Shown: piece by piece, positions 7,299 to 14,645 of the stretch
Layout: each line of letters starts with the position of its first letter
Numbering within the stretch: the stretch's first letter is position 1
NCBI GenBank assembly: GCA_019423745.1
Contig: JAHZAV010000049.1
Coordinates: forward strand, 1 to 14,701
Reading direction: 5' to 3'
DNA from: Lachnospiraceae bacterium
Lineage (GTDB): Bacteria; Bacillota; Clostridia; Lachnospirales; Lachnospiraceae
DNA: 14,701 nucleotides
Made by a program: the position numbers and the translations under genes
The notes under the pieces: generated by a model
Databases searched by the model: none
What the model was told of the DNA's origin: nothing
What the model saw: only the letters and a program-made list of their open reading frames with translations

Positions 7299-7427
7299 AT
7301 GTGGAGATTGCATTATTTTATGGATTTAATGAGAGAGAAAAAGGGAATTGGAGTGGTAGAAGTTATTTTAATATTGGTGGTAAATTTGATCCCTTATTTT
7401 GGGGTGGGTATTGTGTGTATAAAGTGA
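7299..7427 (+). pseudogene. flp: Flp-type (type IVb) pilin, 3' end apparently lost
   Basis: A 42-codon reading frame begins 22 nt after tadC, with GGAGGG 5 nt before the ATG, as expected for the major Flp pilin of a tad operon. Residues 13-28 (EKKGIGVVEVILILVV) carry the prepilin cleavage pattern: Gly followed by a Glu at +5 and a hydrophobic helix. Clostridial Flp pilins usually continue for roughly another 25-30 residues, with LIGL-like sequence. Here the sequence changes after codon 28 to NLIPYFGVGIVCIK and stops. I infer that an insertion or deletion near 7380 removed the 3' part. A functional very short pilin cannot be excluded. Confidence 0.65.
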
Positions 7428-7472
7428 AACTGTGAGGATAAATTGTACTAGATATACAGAGAAAGGTGAAAA

Positions 7473-7766
7473 ATGTGTATGCAGTCAAAGGAAAAAGAAG
7501 TGGAAGAAGCTGTATTGATTAGATATTATAATGTGCTGTTTTATTTATTCTTTAAAACAGGGAGAGATGACTTTAAGAGACAATCTCTGGTAAATAGGAT
7601 TAATTCAGGGGAGTCCATGAGGATGAAGCAAATACAGGATTGGTGTATTTATCACCAAATTCTATTTAAGACTAAATTTATATATAGAAAGGATTTTCCA
7701 GTGAAAGCCAATCTGTGGAATTTTTATTCATATTGCAGATTTTTAATAGATATGAGAAAATTATAA
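7473..7766 (+). CDS. Hypothetical protein, 97 residues
   Basis: I do not recognise this protein. It is basic, with many aromatic and positively charged residues, has no signal peptide and no clear membrane segment. The first third (EEAVLIRYYNVLFYLFF) and the end (NLWNFYSYCRFLIDMRKL) look helical and aromatic-rich. AAAGGTG lies about 5 nt before the ATG at 7473, which favours real translation. A second in-frame ATG is two codons downstream. It sits between the broken pilin and the large multidomain gene, 88 nt before the latter. It could be a small regulator or accessory component of that system, a remnant of the inserted element, or a spurious frame. No function is proposed. Confidence 0.45.
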   Translation: MCMQSKEKEVEEAVLIRYYNVLFYLFFKTGRDDFKRQSLVNRINSGESMRMKQIQDWCIYHQILFKTKFIYRKDFPVKANLWNFYSYCRFLIDMRKL

Positions 7767-7790
7767 AGTAATGCAAGTGATATTTTATAG

Positions 7791-7818
7791 TTGAATTAGG
7801 CGTAAATTTAATTATAAA
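7791..7818 (+). promoter_or_regulatory. Possible promoter of the two-gene conflict-type operon
   Basis: TTGAAT (7791-7796) and TATAAA (7813-7818) with 16-bp spacing resemble a SigA promoter and lie 37 nt before the start codon of the large gene. The region is very A+T-rich, so a chance match is quite possible. Confidence 0.35.
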
Positions 7819-7854
7819 TAAATAATGATATTAGCAATTGGGTAGAGGATAAAA

Positions 7855-10800
7855 ATGGGAAATAGATTACAGTTTGATGAGGAAAGTAATATATTAAGTA
7901 TAGAAGGAAATTTTCTTAACGATATATGGTTTCAATGTTTTGGGGAGATACAAAGTGCTATTTTAAAAATAAGGGATCAAAAGATTGTAGTACATATGGA
8001 GAAAGTTGTATTTATTAGTCCAACTCCAATTTTGTCTTTATTACTAACATTAAAGAAGATAAAAGAAGAAAACGGATGTATGGTGGAAATCCTTCTGCCA
8101 GATGATCAAAACTCTGATGGAAAAAAGATACTCAATTTTTGTTCACGAGAAGGATTTATGGAAATTATCAATAGTATATCTGAAAAAAAATATTGTATAT
8201 CTCAAGCGAATGCTTACAACGTAATTGGTAATGAAAATTTTGATAATGTATTAAAAGCACGTATTTTTACTTTAAAAAAAGATAATAATAACATTGAAGA
8301 GATTGTAAATGAAATTATTGGGCAGATTAATGAAAATAAACTCAATATTATTAAAAGCCAGAAATTATACATAACGATTACTATTAGAAACATTTTACAA
8401 GAATTAATAGATAATGTGGATAAACATGCCTATGAAGGGGAAAATAAATATATAGCACTCTATATTCGTATGCGTTATGCTACAGATGCAACAATGCGTT
8501 TGGGAAGAGCCAATAATTCTTATGAAAAGTTACCAACAACAACAAAGCCAGATGAAGTCTATGTACATAACGGTATCGAATTATATTTTCAGGATATTGG
8601 AAAAGGAATAATAAAATCGTATAGAGAAAAAGGAAAAATTTATCCGAAACGGCCACTCAGAGAAATTGTAAAAGATGCTTTCTTTAAAGAAAGATTCGAA
8701 AATCGTGATAACAATACGCCAGTTAATGGTCTTGCATTTTTAAGAAAAATTATTCAGGAAAAAAATAATTTTTTCTGTGTATATAATGAGTTAGAAGGAA
8801 CGGGTAACTTTGGAATTAAAGATAAAAAAATAAATGTAAATAATATCAATATGAAGGATTTCAGAGAAAAAAAAGGTTCAGTGGGAATAAAGGGTCAAAT
8901 CTATAATTTTACATTATTTGACAGAAATTATTCTGTATTAGAGAAGTGTAATTATGCGTCAATGGATGAATTGTTAAGTATTTATTCTGAACCATATAGA
9001 AAACTAAGTAATCCTGTCGTTGATTTGAGAGAAAAAGTAGAAACAAAAAATTATAGAGGAATTCAGACTCCTATTTTGTTATTTGTACCAGAATATTTAA
9101 CTAAAAATGCAATAATAAATATGCTGAAAAAAGTTATAGAAGATAATGAGGGACTTAGAAAACTGATAATTTGTGATATTGAAGATGAAGAATTAGTTTT
9201 ATTTGAATTTTCGTTGCAAAAATTAATAGTACCTTATATCGATGAAAAAAATTTATTAGAGGAAATATATGTCGTAACAAAATCATTAAAGGTAAAATGT
9301 TTCATAAAGCAAATTAGTAAACTTTTTCCAAAGAAATTATTGTTTAAAGAGTTTAATAAAAAATTCGATTATTTATATAGGATAAAAATGTATGAGTCAG
9401 AATATTTGGCAGCCATTTTAGAGAATAATACAATAGGTAAACATATTTTAACCAAAGGGAATATTGAATGGTCAAATGGTGAGATTATAGATGGATACAT
9501 TAACTTTGATATGATGTCGTCTAATGATTTATGCTTTGAAATATTGTTGAGAAATTTAAAAAGAATACTATCTATTATTGGGGATAAAAAGTTATATGCA
9601 ATTGATTCAGTAGTTGAACGATTAGTGGATTCAGTTAATGCATTTATTGATAAAGAAAACGATCAATATTTTGGGGTAGGGAGTATTGTTGTAAGTGGTC
9701 TGACTTTACAATCTAGTGACTATACTGGTAATTCTATACATTTTTTTAGTAGAGGAAAAGAAACAAGATTACCAGCATTATTTTTCGATCCTGTTTATCT
9801 ATATAAATCAAAAGAAAAAGCAGAGCAAGTTACTTATGTAAGGGTCGGAAAGAGTTCACGAATAAAACGTCAAAACGGAACTGAAGAAAAAAGAAATACA
9901 AATAGTTTTTTGCAAGAAAAAGAAATGTATAAAATTCTTCACCAGTATGCGTATTCCTCTGTTTTATGTGGCCATTTGAATTTTGAAAAAAGGCATGATC
10001 TTCTAAGTATTAATTTAGATGCTCTTATGTACGATAAAAACACAAAATTACAGAATTATGTTAGAAATATTATTAATTATGGATTAGGGCATTATTTTAA
10101 TGAGGAACTAGAAGATGATAGTTATTTTTATAGATTTAAAAATACAGCTTTGATTGTGTATCCTTATAATCAGTTTACCGCATCTATATTTAAGATGAGT
10201 AGGATGGATGAGAGATACAGAAAGTATGTCGTAGGATTGTCACCAATAAATATAACGCATCAAGGAGAAAGTTTGGGGTATTCTGAATGTTTTACAGAAT
10301 ATATTAATGAGATTATTGAAGAATATCGAAGAAAATATTCAGATGAGAGAATAAAAATTATTATTTTTGATAGTCTTAGTTATTCTGGAAAAACAAAACA
10401 GGAGATTTATGAATATTTACTTAGTATTGTAGATGTATATCCATGTTATGTAAGTATAATAGACGCAAGAGTTAATCATTATACCAAACAGGATAATACG
10501 TTTAATTATATTAATTTAAACATTCCTTTGCTAGGAAAAACTGAAACTTGTAAGATATGTTTGGTTTTAAATAAATTATCTGTTTTTAAAAACAGCATTA
10601 TTGATGCAGATATTTTATCATCGATAGAGGATATGGAGAAAATTTGGAAAGTGAGAGATATTAGAAATTATAAAGAAATAGTAAAGCTTCCGAATTTTGA
10701 CAGAATATATTCAAAAAATATATTACAATATGATGTAAGTGCCGAAGTAGAAAAAGACGGTTTATATTTTGTTAATGCATTACCGTTATACATTTTCATT

Positions 10801-12111
10801 ACAAATAGAATAAAAATAGAAAATGATTATTCAGCGTTAGAATTTGTATTTGATAATTATCTTCATATTATTGGAAAAGATTCTATGGCATATATAATGA
10901 CTTTATTTCTATTTGAATATGGAAAAAATGTTTATCATTCTTTGCAGAAAAAAGTTGCAATATATTTATTAACATATCTTATGGATAGTAAAGATTTACA
11001 CGTGAGGCAATTTGCTGCACTTGCACTCTTTTCTCTTGATGATGAAAAGTTAATTGATTTTGTATTCGAATTTATGCAGAATAATAAAAACAGTATGCAG
11101 GCCACAAAAGAAGATCAAATAGTTTTAATGTATTGTTTAAATAAAAGAAAAGTAGAGGTGGATTTTGAAAAATTTAGCTTTTTATATAATAAAATGAAAT
11201 CGGGAAATAATAGGCTAGATTTGTACAAACAATTTCATTGTCAATTAAAAAATACTAATGGTAATGTACATAATTCACCATTAATGTCTTTAGTTAATAG
11301 AGAAGACAGTTTTGAGAATAAGAGACTAACTTTAGCGAGTTTATCCTTATTTGGAGAGTCACTAAAATGTGTTGAATTAACTTTTGATATATTATATGAA
11401 GAAGGAAGAGATATGGAACAGGACAATCCAGACTTAGAAATATCTCATGTCCGGGAAGAGTGTTTACGACACATTGAAGAGGTGAAGAAAGAAATATACT
11501 TATCTAATCATAATGATATTGTGAAAGAAAAAATTAAAAAGATTTTTAATGGAGGACAAGAACTTCATAAAAAACTTTTTGCTCCTTACATAGTAAAAAG
11601 AGTGCCCGAGAATAGAAATTTAATATCAATTACAACTCAGCTATCTGATCGGATAGATTTTTATAATAATAAAATTGTTGAAGATCAAAATATTTTCCCA
11701 CTTGCTTATGATGAAGCATATGAGACCAAAATTGATGTTTCTAAAAATGTGGTTACTTTATATTATATTTGGAATAATATGCTTGTCAGAGAAATCGATT
11801 ATATTTTAGATAATGTTGGGAAGTTTGTAGATGAAAAGCAAGCAGTTTTAATTGATGGTGAACTAGTTTCAGGACAAATTCGGTTAGAAATAACAACTGC
11901 TGAATTTATTATTAATATATGTAATAATACTAGTGATTCTATTGAGAATATCAGAACGAATGCAAAACAACGATATCAAAAAGAGGTTCTGAGTATGTTA
12001 GGTGTAAAGTTCGAATATTGTAAAAATGGTAATACAAATAAAAATTTTAATGAAAATGCTGTTATAACGAAAATTAGTATTCCTAATATTCAAAATATAA
12101 AGGAGATGTAA
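7855..12111 (+). CDS. Large multidomain STAS - GHKL ATPase - PRTase-like protein
   Basis: A 1418-residue protein, probably cytosolic (no signal or membrane segments seen). Reading from the sequence: a STAS-like domain (about 5-105; KVVFISPTPILSLLLTLKKI); a GHKL ATPase domain (about 165-355) with N-box QELIDNVDKHA (N187), G1 box DIGKGI (247-252) and a glycine-containing NGLAFLRKII (291-300); a second STAS-like alpha/beta stretch (about 400-485); a phosphoribosyltransferase-like region (about 605-875) whose PRPP-loop equivalent is FDSLSYSGKT (838-847); a helical, possibly HEAT-like part (about 1005-1110); and a C-terminal GHKL-like segment (about 1300-1412, EIDYILDNVGKF and final ITKISIP). No HisKA/DHp phosphoacceptor helix was found. 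AGAGGAT precedes the ATG. The next gene starts 2 nt downstream, so the two products are likely partners. Domain calls beyond STAS and the first GHKL are inference; the function is proposed to be sensing or regulation in a conflict system. Confidence 0.8.
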   Translation: MGNRLQFDEESNILSIEGNFLNDIWFQCFGEIQSAILKIRDQKIVVHMEKVVFISPTPILSLLLTLKKIKEENGCMVEILLPDDQNSDGKKILNFCSREGFMEIINSISEKKYCISQANAYNVIGNENFDNVLKARIFTLKKDNNNIEEIVNEIIGQINENKLNIIKSQKLYITITIRNILQELIDNVDKHAYEGENKYIALYIRMRYATDATMRLGRANNSYEKLPTTTKPDEVYVHNGIELYFQDIGKGIIKSYREKGKIYPKRPLREIVKDAFFKERFENRDNNTPVNGLAFLRKIIQEKNNFFCVYNELEGTGNFGIKDKKINVNNINMKDFREKKGSVGIKGQIYNFTLFDRNYSVLEKCNYASMDELLSIYSEPYRKLSNPVVDLREKVETKNYRGIQTPILLFVPEYLTKNAIINMLKKVIEDNEGLRKLIICDIEDEELVLFEFSLQKLIVPYIDEKNLLEEIYVVTKSLKVKCFIKQISKLFPKKLLFKEFNKKFDYLYRIKMYESEYLAAILENNTIGKHILTKGNIEWSNGEIIDGYINFDMMSSNDLCFEILLRNLKRILSIIGDKKLYAIDSVVERLVDSVNAFIDKENDQYFGVGSIVVSGLTLQSSDYTGNSIHFFSRGKETRLPALFFDPVYLYKSKEKAEQVTYVRVGKSSRIKRQNGTEEKRNTNSFLQEKEMYKILHQYAYSSVLCGHLNFEKRHDLLSINLDALMYDKNTKLQNYVRNIINYGLGHYFNEELEDDSYFYRFKNTALIVYPYNQFTASIFKMSRMDERYRKYVVGLSPINITHQGESLGYSECFTEYINEIIEEYRRKYSDERIKIIIFDSLSYSGKTKQEIYEYLLSIVDVYPCYVSIIDARVNHYTKQDNTFNYINLNIPLLGKTETCKICLVLNKLSVFKNSIIDADILSSIEDMEKIWKVRDIRNYKEIVKLPNFDRIYSKNILQYDVSAEVEKDGLYFVNALPLYIFITNRIKIENDYSALEFVFDNYLHIIGKDSMAYIMTLFLFEYGKNVYHSLQKKVAIYLLTYLMDSKDLHVRQFAALALFSLDDEKLIDFVFEFMQNNKNSMQATKEDQIVLMYCLNKRKVEVDFEKFSFLYNKMKSGNNRLDLYKQFHCQLKNTNGNVHNSPLMSLVNREDSFENKRLTLASLSLFGESLKCVELTFDILYEEGRDMEQDNPDLEISHVREECLRHIEEVKKEIYLSNHNDIVKEKIKKIFNGGQELHKKLFAPYIVKRVPENRNLISITTQLSDRIDFYNNKIVEDQNIFPLAYDEAYETKIDVSKNVVTLYYIWNNMLVREIDYILDNVGKFVDEKQAVLIDGELVSGQIRLEITTAEFIINICNNTSDSIENIRTNAKQRYQKEVLSMLGVKFEYCKNGNTNKNFNENAVITKISIPNIQNIKEM

Positions 12112-12113
12112 AA

Positions 12114-13514
12114 ATGAGAAAATTTTTAGTGATTGATGATTCTCAAGGACGTCAGGAAAGTTATAGTAAAGTATTCAATTTCTTGGAATTAGATTTTGCT
12201 TTTTCCAAAAAAGAATTTTTAGAGAAAATTAAATTAAAATATGATGGTTACATAGTTGATGTTATTTATGTTGAACAACAATATGAAGACTATTCATTTC
12301 AGCAGATATTGCAAAAATTACCAAATAATAAACCATTATTTATTATAAGCGAACAATGGTCAACAGCAATGGACGGAATGAAGATGGCATACTTACGTAA
12401 TAGTGAAAAATATACAAATGTATTGGGATATTTGTCATGGAACATTATTCACGAAGGAGACAAAGGTGAAAATGTTAAGGATTTTGTTAAACAGCAAATA
12501 AGTAATTATTATGGTTTGGCATATGGAGCATTTGATCAAGATCAAGATATATCGGTGTTACAAATATCAGATGTAGAATTTGGTAATCCAAATCAAGAAA
12601 ACACTCCAGACGTAGCAAGGGCTACTTTAAGAGGCAACGTAAGAAGAACCTTGAGAAAATTGGGCTTTACTAATAGTGATAAAGTAGATTTTATATGTGT
12701 GTGTGGTGACATAGCGTACAAAGGCGAAAAGGAGGAGTATATTAAAGCTGAAAAATGGTTTAGGCTATTGGGTGAAGAACTATTAGAAAATGGAAATTTT
12801 GAAAATATGCTTATTGTGCCTGGTAATCATGATTATTGTTATAATGCGACGGCAGGATCATTCTATTATTATGATAAAGATAAAAAAGATTTTTGTAAAA
12901 GGGATAGTGAAGAATACGTAGAATATAGTGAACAAGCAATGTATAATTTTGCTAAATTTGTATACAACCTTAACGGAGATAAATCCTATTTGTTGGATCC
13001 ATATAAACCGGTTATTAAAAGGACATATGAAGATTATGGTCTTAATTTCATAATGCTTAATCCGATAAGAATAAGTAGTAATAAAAGATTTACTTATGGA
13101 CTTGTAGATGCGAATATGGGATATCTTTTAGATTTTGCACAAGATATAGCAGAAAAAGATGTTTGTAATATAGTTCTTTCTCATTTGGCACCTGACAAAT
13201 ATAGTGTAATTGATCCTACTTCAGATGCGACTAATAGAAATATTAGAAACATAGCAGATGAGCTGAAAATTAAAGGATGGTTTTATGGGCATGCACATGA
13301 TGATGAGGTGATAGATGACAGGAAAATTGGAAGAAATAAAGTTCTGCTATCAAGAACTAGAACATTAATGTTAAATAATACGCAACATTGTGAGGGGGCA
13401 GGAAATGGCTGGACTTTATTCAAACTTTCAAGGAATAAGGGGAAAATAGTAGATATTTCTTATTATGATGAAAGTAGTGGAAAAGAAATTTCATATGAAA
13501 AATTATTTGAGTAA
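12114..13514 (+). CDS. Receiver-like domain fused to calcineurin-type metallophosphoesterase
   Basis: A 466-residue cytosolic protein. The N-terminal receiver-like domain (about 1-130) has VIDDSQ (acidic pair D8-D9), D49 at the phosphoacceptor position (YIVDVIYVE) and S79 (FIISEQ). The conserved lysine position is not evident (YLSWN). The phosphoesterase domain (about 145-440) has SDVEFG (D153), GDIAYKG (G198-D199), PGNHD (G237-N238-H239-D240), LSH (H357) and GHAH (H393, H395). These are the dinuclear-metal ligands of the family, except that the usual histidine of motif I (DxH) is E155. Possible activities are nuclease, cyclic nucleotide phosphodiesterase or protein phosphatase; the sequence does not decide. 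AGGAG (12101-12105) lies inside the end of the preceding gene, 8 nt before the ATG. Tight coupling suggests it is the effector or output arm of that gene. Confidence 0.88.
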   Translation: MRKFLVIDDSQGRQESYSKVFNFLELDFAFSKKEFLEKIKLKYDGYIVDVIYVEQQYEDYSFQQILQKLPNNKPLFIISEQWSTAMDGMKMAYLRNSEKYTNVLGYLSWNIIHEGDKGENVKDFVKQQISNYYGLAYGAFDQDQDISVLQISDVEFGNPNQENTPDVARATLRGNVRRTLRKLGFTNSDKVDFICVCGDIAYKGEKEEYIKAEKWFRLLGEELLENGNFENMLIVPGNHDYCYNATAGSFYYYDKDKKDFCKRDSEEYVEYSEQAMYNFAKFVYNLNGDKSYLLDPYKPVIKRTYEDYGLNFIMLNPIRISSNKRFTYGLVDANMGYLLDFAQDIAEKDVCNIVLSHLAPDKYSVIDPTSDATNRNIRNIADELKIKGWFYGHAHDDEVIDDRKIGRNKVLLSRTRTLMLNNTQHCEGAGNGWTLFKLSRNKGKIVDISYYDESSGKEISYEKLFE

Positions 13515-13669
13515 TATTTTTATAGTATAAAAATGATTAAGAACAAAAATATGATAGTAGTTTCAAAAGTATATACAGGGTATTTAATGAAAACTAAAAA
13601 CCCATTTCATTTAAATTTGAAAATAAAAAATTGCAGGAACAAATTAAAATATTAGATTGTATCAAGGTT
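13515..13669. other. A+T-rich intergenic stretch before the IS remnant
   Basis: No gene, clear terminator or strong repeat is seen. A 40-codon plus-strand frame at 13533-13655 lacks a ribosome binding site and is not supported as a gene. A partial palindrome (TTTCA and TGAAA around an A/T core, about 13605-13622) is the only structure noticed, and it lacks a GC-rich stem. Confidence 0.4.
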
Positions 13670-13688
13670 ATTTCGCAAATATAAAATT
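13670..13688 (+). repeat. Left terminal inverted repeat of the IS256-type remnant
   Basis: 19-bp repeat pairing with 14107-14125 with one mismatch. Both repeats are followed inward by a GC(T/C)GTTTGGT(G/A)G-like motif, at different spacing (13690-13701 on this side, about 14071-14082 in reverse on the other). Confidence 0.7.
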
Positions 13689-13759
13689 CAGCTGTTTGGT
13701 GGTTGCCAGTCAACCGGCTATGATATCAGACAGCGATTGGCTCAGTTTTAGATTAGCAT

Positions 13760-14023
13760 TTATAAGTGTTCAATAATGGTGGTTTCAAAAGGAACACCCT
13801 TAAGTTTAGGAATTTTCAGGTCTACTGCTCCTGCTGTAGCATGAAGATTTGGCTTATAATGTCTGGAACGATTTCCCGACGCGTCAGAGGAATGCTCATA
13901 CTTTTCAGCATTGACTAATTTATCGGCTTTCTTATCAAGCAGAGCATCAACACTGCTGCGAACAAGAACTTTTTAATCATGTTTTATTAAGTCTTCATTT
14001 AGCTGTATAATCTTATCAGACAT
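13760..14023 (-). pseudogene. IS256-family transposase, N-terminal fragment with stop codon
   Basis: Reading the minus strand from ATG at 14023 gives MSDKIIQLNEDLIKHD, then an in-frame TAA (13973-13975), then a continuous segment including ALLDKKADKLVNAEKYEH, HYKPNLHATAGAVDLKIPK and LKGVPFETTIIEH, ending at TAA 13760-13762. This is the conserved N-terminal region of IS256/mutator transposases (family pattern: tetrapeptide-rich N-terminus, then T-x-x-G-x-(V/L)-x-L-x-(V/I)-P-(K/R)). The DDE catalytic core that should follow is absent; the sequence passes straight to the element's other end. It is therefore non-functional. Confidence 0.82.
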
Positions 14024-14106
14024 GGTTCTATAGCCTTCTTTGATGGGTTTTGTTGTGGTGACTTAATTCTACCAAACGGCTATAGTCCATGTCTTTATTA
14101 TTACAA

Positions 14107-14125
14107 AATTTTATTTTTGCGAAAT
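14107..14125 (-). repeat. Right terminal inverted repeat of the IS256-type remnant
   Basis: Reverse complement matches 13670-13688 at 18 of 19 positions. It marks the transposase-start side of the decayed element, about 100 bp before the remnant's ATG. Confidence 0.7.
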
Positions 14126-14138
14126 TTATTATACGTCA

Positions 14139-14645
14139 TCAGATAAAATTATCAGAATCGCAGGCTGATAATAAAGCACGTGCATATTTTTGACCGGACG
14201 ATACAACTAGTGATTTATTTATAATAAAGATCCAAAGTAATAAAAAGAGCAGATTAAATACTAATCCGAGAAATATAGTTTGTATATTAGCAGAGAGGGA
14301 ATATGCGAACCTCAAAATTATTAATATTCCGTTGAAAATAATTCCAATACATGAAATCAATATTCCGTAAGGTTTTAGCCCCAACATATTATAAGAAAAT
14401 CCGAAATTTGCATTCTCTTCCGCAATCAACGGAAATTTTCCAGTATCTCTAGTTTTGGAAATCAACCAAGTTATAGCAGTTGAGACATAAGGAATCATTT
14501 CAGTATCATCGTTAGATATTTTAAATTCATCCAAGTGTTCGGAGAAGAATTTGTAATATCTTTGCTTGGTAACCGTATCAATTTTTGAATTTGATAAAAG
14601 CAAGAATTCTTGTGCTGGAAGAAGATTCGGAAAACACTTTTTCAT
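14139..14645 (-). CDS. Uncharacterised two-transmembrane protein, possibly 5'-partial
   Basis: 168 residues from the ATG at 14645, with a soluble N-terminal part (about 1-93) and two membrane segments (about 94-112 and 122-143) followed by a short tail with QKYARALLSACD. A conserved-looking block TRDTGKFPLIAEENANFGF then SYNMLGLKPYG (about 65-94) matches, from memory, an uncharacterised family found in many bacteria with the pattern TRD..(R/K)F.L...EN..YGF.RN..GLKP.G. The function is unknown. The same frame stays open to the window edge (reading YGICNLLIVYCRIPGVKA just before the ATG) and only a GGGG precedes this ATG, so the real start may lie beyond 14701. Its stop is 13 nt from the IS remnant. 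It runs convergent to the conflict-type operon. Confidence 0.7.
   Translation of the reverse strand: MKKCFPNLLPAQEFLLLSNSKIDTVTKQRYYKFFSEHLDEFKISNDDTEMIPYVSTAITWLISKTRDTGKFPLIAEENANFGFSYNMLGLKPYGILISCIGIIFNGILIILRFAYSLSANIQTIFLGLVFNLLFLLLWIFIINKSLVVSSGQKYARALLSACDSDNFI

Larger units (their letters stand above)
13670..14125 (-). mobile_element. Decayed, internally deleted IS256-family element
   Basis: A 456-bp block bounded by terminal inverted repeats: ATTTCGCAAATATAAAATT at 13670-13688 and, on the other strand, ATTTCGCAAAAATAAAATT at 14107-14125 (18 of 19 matches). Inside, the minus strand carries the start of an IS256-type transposase; the central and catalytic parts are missing. A full IS256-type element is about 1.3-1.5 kb, so roughly two thirds have been lost. 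No target-site duplication is recognisable at the flanks. It lies directly downstream of the 168-residue membrane protein gene, whose stop is 13 nt away. Confidence 0.8.

Noticed and set aside
11241..11426. 61-codon minus-strand ORF inside the large multidomain gene
   Set aside because: Shadow frame without ribosome binding site or domain.
13533..13655. 40-codon plus-strand ORF after the phosphoesterase gene
   Set aside because: No ribosome binding site, very lysine/asparagine-rich as expected of random A+T-rich DNA, and no recognisable domain.
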